This document shows, piece after piece, positions 7,728 to 11,940 of a stretch of DNA of 11,940 nt. The stretch comes from Basidiobolus heterosporus B8920 (taxonomy: Eukaryota; Basidiobolomycota; Basidiobolomycetes; Basidiobolales; Basidiobolaceae). The stretch spans positions 1 to 11,940 of the forward strand of contig JNET01030718.1 of assembly GCA_000697455.1 (NCBI GenBank), read 5' to 3'. Positions within the stretch are counted from its first letter, which is position 1, and the number at the start of each line of letters is the position of its first letter. The position numbers and the translations under genes are program-made. The notes under the pieces were generated by a model. The model worked only from the letters and a program-made list of their open reading frames with translations. It was not told where the DNA came from and made no database searches.

Positions 7728-8105
7728 TTAACTTTGTTGGAATCTTTCAAAGTCTGAATTCTGAAGCTGATATGACCTTCCTCCACTAGGATCCCATACG
7801 TTATAATTCGCATCTTGGACAATGACAAAATGCTGCCTATCCTTCAGTTTGCCAATGCAAGGAAACCTTGTAGGATTTTGAGTTCGGTTAGAATATCCAT
7901 TCCAGGTACAATCAGCATTATTGTTAACATGACTTTGGACATTTTCAATAGTAGGAGGAATGTCCTTAACTGCAAGCAGGCATAGTACAGCGCATCCATA
8001 TTTACAGCACCAACAATCTGCTTGGGAGCCATTATTCGGAACTGCAGTTGTATGACCACTGCATCTACCACTGTTTTGTACGTAGCAAGTTGGATAGCTT
8101 CTCAT
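7728..8105 (-). CDS. Small cysteine-rich protein with a C39-like (papain-fold) peptidase pattern
   Basis: ATG at 8105 to TAA at 7730-7728, 125 residues. The pattern fits the C39-like peptidase fold: Cys38 in KYGCAVLCLLAV (nucleophile position), His92 in RQHFVIVQDANYNVW, and Asp105 in WDPSGGRSYQL, which resembles the family's HFVVVtG...DP.GG. Peptidases of this fold cleave peptides or, in bacteria, double-glycine leaders; the substrate here is unknown. There are nine Cys (7, 15, 31, 33, 34, 38, 42, 66, 83), more than a cytosolic protein usually carries, suggesting disulfides and secretion, yet no signal peptide follows this ATG. The frame extends upstream to an in-frame TAG 69 bases before the ATG, and the TATA box lies 279 bases upstream, so a first exon with a signal peptide may have been missed. 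An inactive relative of the family is possible. Confidence 0.55.
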   Translation of the reverse strand: MRSYPTCYVQNSGRCSGHTTAVPNNGSQADCWCCKYGCAVLCLLAVKDIPPTIENVQSHVNNNADCTWNGYSNRTQNPTRFPCIGKLKDRQHFVIVQDANYNVWDPSGGRSYQLQNSDFERFQQS

Positions 8106-8383
8106 TTCAAGGTTATTGGATTTTTGTATGCCTTTATGATTAAAAGCGAATGCTAGAGATCTTAAGTGCTAGTAGTTACTGCAGTTGAAGGAATTTATAG
8201 CTTGCAGAATTTTCATATGACGGGCGTACATCAATATAGACATTCTTTCGAAAGTACCTATTTCACTATTCCTGTAATACTGGATTCCGTTGTACAAATA
8301 TTGTTCATCTGGGCACTAAAGGTTTCTCATGCTTTCCCCAGGCGGAATTACTTGCTAATTACTGAAATAGAGATGAAGCAGGT
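8106..8383 (-). other. 5' region of the C39-like gene, possibly with an undetected first exon
   Basis: Transcription from the TATA box would cross this segment before reaching the called ATG. It has several minus-strand ATGs (around 8330, 8308 and 8242) that start only short frames, and AG acceptor candidates shortly before the coding frame (CTACTAG and CTCTAG within ~8149-8175). I could not build a frame-consistent signal-peptide exon. Confidence 0.35.
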
Positions 8384-8391
8384 CTTATATA
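8384..8391 (-). promoter_or_regulatory. TATA box upstream of the C39-like gene
   Basis: Minus-strand TATATAAG, the same octamer as before the Con-6 gene. It is 279 bases before the called start, leaving room for a 5' UTR with an intron or an uncalled exon. Confidence 0.45.
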
Positions 8392-8880
8392 GCTTGTAAC
8401 TGGTGTCAACTAGCTAATTTCACCTACTTGCGGCGCTATGTATAGCTTCAGTTAGTCTCTATACACACCTAATTAAATCACTTGTACACGAAGAGTGAAA
8501 TCAAGTTATCGTGGCAACTTGGAATTACTATAATTGACAAGGATATACAGCAAGTGCAAAACCTGCAAGCAACTCTTTGTCAAGATAATAAAATAGTTAT
8601 CATTCTACCCAAAACCAAATCTGCCTAAATTATTCCCACTCAAACCTGGATCAGTTGAGAATATCTTCAACAAACGTATGGTTACTGAACTATTTATTCA
8701 CATAGTAAAATGTGTTTCTACTAGTTGCCATACAAAACATCTACAAGATTAGATACAATTAGTGGCTTTGCGAGATGCGAAGAGCAGATATAGTTTTAAT
8801 TATCAAAAGATAGTACCTAATTATTTTCATGCCATCTTATCCTTACTGTACTTCTTGATTTCTCTCGGACCACGACCTAT
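8392..8880. other. Intergenic region, no gene seen
   Basis: No supportable frame, RNA or repeat. CpG dinucleotides are still present at ordinary frequency up to about 8881 (for example in CTCTCGGACCACGACCTATCG), in contrast to the DNA that follows. Confidence 0.55.
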
Positions 8881-8881
8881 C

Positions 8882-10940
8882 GTCAAGTACCCAGATTGAC
8901 TTTGTTTGACATGCCCAAATGGTCCTAAGCTTTGCACCTATGCTCCTGAGCCTTCCTTAACACATCAATTGTATTGAAATCCATAAAACTTGACACCTGA
9001 CTATTTATACAAGATCCCATTCTATGTGCACATGTTTCTGGAATTTTCCTTTACACATTAAGCAAATCACTTTACTTACTTCCAAATCAATATGCCAATA
9101 TTACTTTATACTCTACATACCTATATATGAGCTAAATACTTGTGTGTTTCTTCAAATCACCTTAAGTAACTCATAACATCTTGCCTCTATTGTATAAAGG
9201 AGTCAAATTGGTTTGCTCATTGTATGAAAAAATGTATCAAGTGCCTAAGAATCCATACATTAATTAGCACTCAGTAAGCCAACTAGGAAACATGGGTAAG
9301 AACATTAAGAGAGGCTTAGTAATAACATAATAAACATTACATGAAAGTAAAATAACTGCCTCTTTATATGCCAAGTCACTTCTAGTATTGCTACTCTCAC
9401 TTGAAGCACATAAAGCATGCACATGAGCTCAGGTCAGCTCTATTGATACCCTATGAGAAACTGCAGTCAACATACCAGCAGAAAATTGGCAGATTTTTTT
9501 CCGGATCTGTGATCACTGCAACAACACCATCATAAAATTGGCAACCTACAAATTTCTCACTAGGAAAAATCCAGCTGCAGATGACTACCTTGGAGGAACC
9601 TATTTAACTCCATTATGTGGTTGGTCAGTTACCACTGTGGCAATCCACCACTATAAACTAAAAAAGTTTTACATATATCAAGCAACTTTATTTTTTTTCT
9701 CATCAAACTTTAGTTGCTCTTCTATGTTCACTTTCCCCAGAGCAAAAAGTGTGTTGGGTTAGGGTATAGCAGTTGTGATACAGGTAAGGGGTGGAAAAAG
9801 AAAAATGAGCAGAGGGTCTGGGGATGCAGTCTCCCAGTCAATAAAGAGAGTAGGGGGTTTGGGGGATGCAATCCCCCATGTACACCCCTTGATCTGGAAA
9901 TATCCTTGAAAATCTACATTTTTCTTGGTCAATGTCCAGATTTTTATGTACTTGCTCAGGGTGAGGATTTCTTACCTTTTTTTTCAAACTTCAACTTATT
10001 AATTCAATTCATAAATCAGCGGTGTGATAACTGAGTATTTTCTACTTGCTGCTACTTTCAAGTTGTTTTTACTCAACTGTATTTTCAGTATTTATTTAAA
10101 AATTTGTACATTTATGACATATATCCACAGCTGCCACTTATTTATCCTTTCTTACCTTCTGTAGTTTGTTTCTATAAGATCTGAGCTAGTTATGTTTATG
10201 GAGTTGTATTTTTCAAGTTTAACCTCCGAGATTTGTCAACTAAGATTGCTATTTTTCACTTTATTCTTTGTATCTATTTTTTGGGCTATCCAGATTAGGC
10301 AATGCACATCTGAAGAGAATATTTTGTCAGTTACCATATTGGGTCTGCACAAACAATTTTCTATTAAACTTTGATTTGGTTGCAAATATCATTATCACTA
10401 TGTGAAACCAATCACCCTGATGTACCAAAGAAATCTGTTGAAAATCACAGGTAACATCTGTTTCAGGTATTTTTGGGATAAGCATCATGGCTTGAACAGT
10501 AAAGTATTGCACAATGCAGAAGTCAACAAAAATCTTTAACTGACAAGTTAGCACTAAACAAACACTTCTTGTGACATCATTTTTTTGAACATTATGCTGG
10601 GAATAGCCATCAACTTTATGAAAGGAAAGGCTGCAGTATGATACAATGATGAAGGTTTAAATATATAAGAGGCTTAAGATGTTGTTACATTATAGAATGT
10701 AAGCGTTGACAGGAGGTTGACCATTCGTGATATTACAAAAATAGCCTTTTTGCTTAAAACACAATTGTATAAGGCTGCACTAGATGATTAGAAAATACAA
10801 GGCAGTTTTAGTGTTTTGATCAGGGTAAAATGTGTCTTCAATAAATTCAAACAAACAGGAATTCTCTAACACAAAGGTGTTTCAACATAGAACTGGAATT
10901 GCTCATTCATCAAGCAATGTTGGAATGTATCAACAATGCA
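8882..10940. other. AT-rich, CpG-depleted non-coding block
   Basis: No gene is supportable. Open frames of 60-106 codons occur (9538-9762, 9714-10034, 10192-10374, and minus 10554-10327), but none shows a domain and several begin at non-ATG codons. From 8882 to 10680 I count only three CpG sites (9502, 10020 and 10227), while TpG and CpA are plentiful. This is the footprint of long-term cytosine methylation and deamination, usual in silenced repeats. The block contains the hairpin pair at 9811-9880. It may be an old, unrecognisable transposon graveyard. Confidence 0.6.
9811..9880. repeat. Two tandem G-run/C-run hairpin units
   Basis: Unit 1 (from ~9811) reads AGAGGGTCTGGGGATGCAG and then TCTCCCAG, an imperfect stem-loop. 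Unit 2 (~9850-9880) holds TGGGGGAT GCA ATCCCCCA at 9860-9878, a perfect 8-bp stem with a three-base loop. The units are diverged copies of one motif (GGGTYTGGGGRATGCARTCYCCCA). Such hairpins occur in miniature transposable elements and foldback repeats; no terminal inverted repeats or target duplication could be identified. Confidence 0.65.
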
Positions 10941-10942
10941 TT

Positions 10943-11415
10943 ATGATCAAAATAAAAGTAAAGAAGCACTACAATGTAGTATTGTGAAAATCTCAAATAT
11001 ATGAATCTTAAATCTAAATTTACACAGAACCATTAACATCCGGGATTCCCAGTGTGGAAAGGTAAAAAGAATGTTCAGCGGGAATGCTTAACAATCAAGA
11101 CGGTGTACAAGTAAATACACAACTTTGCATCACGCGATACAAAGGTACACAATTTTTTTTTGTATTGGAGTTGGCATGAGACTGCGAAATACCCATCCAT
11201 CACATAATAAACCAGTGATTAATGACTGTGTGATGATTAAACTAATGATCAAACTAAAACCAAATAATATTCAGTAATACAACAGTGACACCAAAGTGAA
11301 TACATCCTAAATTTAAATTATCATAGAACTGTAACATACTTGGGATCTCCAAATTGGAAAGGTAAACAGAATATTCATGGGGAATCATTAACAATAAAGA
11401 TGGTGTAAAAGTATT
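10943..11415. repeat. Divergent direct duplication, ~170 bases, period ~302
   Basis: Copy A is ~10943-11115 and copy B ~11245-11415. Both begin ATGATCAAA, pass through a CTAAATTTA block, then an alignable core: GTGGAAAGGTAAAAAGAATG in A against TTGGAAAGGTAAACAGAATA in B, followed by GGGAAT, TTAACAAT and AAGA-GGTGTA-AAGTA. Substitutions and small indels show the duplication is old. The spacer between them (11116-11244) holds a run of T at about 11152-11161 and nothing recognisable. Confidence 0.75.
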
Positions 11416-11431
11416 AGGGTTAGGGTTAGGG
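11414..11431 (+). repeat. Interstitial telomere-type repeat (TTAGGG)3
   Basis: Three perfect TTAGGG units in the + orientation, directly after duplication copy B. TTAGGG is the telomeric repeat of most filamentous fungi and animals. Here it is interstitial, since non-telomeric sequence follows. Confidence 0.85.
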
Positions 11432-11940
11432 GAGAGAAAGTCACCACTTAGGGTTAGGGGGGAGGAAAACCACCAGAAGGTGTAATATTTAGTTATCCAC
11501 TTAAACAAGAAATAATAAATAAATAGGGTATAGGGGGAGGAAAACCACCAGTAGGTGTAATCTTTATTAATGAATAATAAAGAAGTCAAGTTATTACTTA
11601 AGTCTTTTTACAAGACTGTACAAGAACTTACTATTCTGATGAAGATAGGTGGCTATGAGCTGAAGCTCAGAAGCCTTAAAAGTCAGATTCAGGGGTGAAG
11701 GGGGAATAACAAAAGGTAACAATGGAAAGTCAACTACATGTTCAATGGAGTGGATGTGTGGCTTGACTGAAAGGAGGAAAGGGTTAGGGGGTGACAATCA
11801 CCAACAGGTGAAATCTTTATTTCAATAAATTAAAACAAAGAAGCTATTTGCTGCTAGTGCAGCTTTTTAACAAGAGTATACAGACTGGAATCATTCTTAG
11901 CAAGTAAATGAGCTAAACCATCAAGCTCCTGAGAGCTGAG
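11432..11940 (+). repeat. Degenerate tandem repeat with TTAGGG-like heads
   Basis: The module (TTAGGG)n-GGAGGAAAACCACCAGWAGGTGTAAT recurs at about 11454, 11526 and 11784, with a poorer copy at 11426. The last two copies share a longer tail: TCTTTATT at 11561 and at 11814, then AAAGAAG, CTTTTTACAAGA-TGTACA against CTTTTTAACAAGAGTATACA, and GAGCT/AGCTC inverted motifs near 11656-11669 and at the window end. The period is therefore about 253 bases. The array runs off the right edge, so its full length is unknown. No reading frame is conserved between copies. Confidence 0.7.
11448..11459 (+). repeat. Interstitial telomere-type repeat (TTAGGG)2
   Basis: Two more perfect units, 16 bases after the first block, followed by GGGAGGAAAACCACCAGAAGG. 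They form the head of the degenerate tandem repeat that continues to the right. Confidence 0.85.

Noticed and set aside
8166-8399. A 77-codon plus-strand ORF with a hydrophobic middle
   Set aside because: It lies opposite the 5' region of the C39-like gene and ends at the minus-strand TATA box. There is no motif and no promoter of its own.
9538-10034. Two overlapping plus-strand open frames in the CpG-depleted block
   Set aside because: They include the hairpin repeats and T-runs, have no domain, and overlap in different frames, as expected of non-coding AT-rich DNA.
10327-10554. A 75-codon minus-strand frame that loosely resembles transposase text
   Set aside because: No DDE residues or other diagnostic motif could be pointed to, so no transposon was called.
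11254-11797. Two minus-strand open frames across the right-hand repeats
   Set aside because: They read through TTAGGG-type repeats (NPNPNT-like translations) and are not conserved between repeat copies.

Overview
The window reads as eukaryotic, most likely a filamentous fungus. It has short spliceosomal introns (67-105 nt) with GT..AG ends and CTRAY-like branch points, TATA boxes 50-60 bases ahead of start codons, AATAAA poly(A) signals, and a Con-6 family protein, which is a fungal family. I cannot fix the species. An early-diverging (non-Dikarya) lineage is a guess only.

Left third (1-4400): the main gene is a minus-strand, six-exon gene for a ~592-residue protein with two RRM domains of the RBMS/MSSP type, flanked by long low-complexity Tyr/Pro/Met/Gln-rich arms. 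The ~1.8 kb upstream of its start holds no convincing gene. Middle (4389-8400): a TATA-driven gene for a 55-residue secreted peptide; a possible terminal exon on the minus strand; an exact 19-base Tn5/Nextera mosaic end at 5842-5860; a two-exon plus-strand fragment of unknown function that runs into that adapter; a convergent minus-strand ORF of uncertain status; a TATA-driven Con-6 gene; and, convergent with it, a small cysteine-rich protein resembling a C39-like papain-fold peptidase.

Right third (about 8880-11940): no gene is supportable. The DNA is AT-rich and almost free of CpG. It holds a pair of G-run/C-run hairpin units, a ~170-base divergent direct duplication, and degenerate tandem repeats carrying TTAGGG telomere-type motifs in the + orientation. 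It looks like decayed, possibly methylated, repeat-rich or subtelomeric DNA.

The genes do not form an obvious pathway. The most consequential observation is technical: the sequencing-adapter core lies between two coding fragments that each lack a 5' end, so the sequence on its two sides may not be adjacent in the real genome. No complete, recognisably new multi-gene system is visible. The best biological leads are the secreted peptide with an in-frame second reading segment, the C39-like protein, and the CpG-depleted repeat block.
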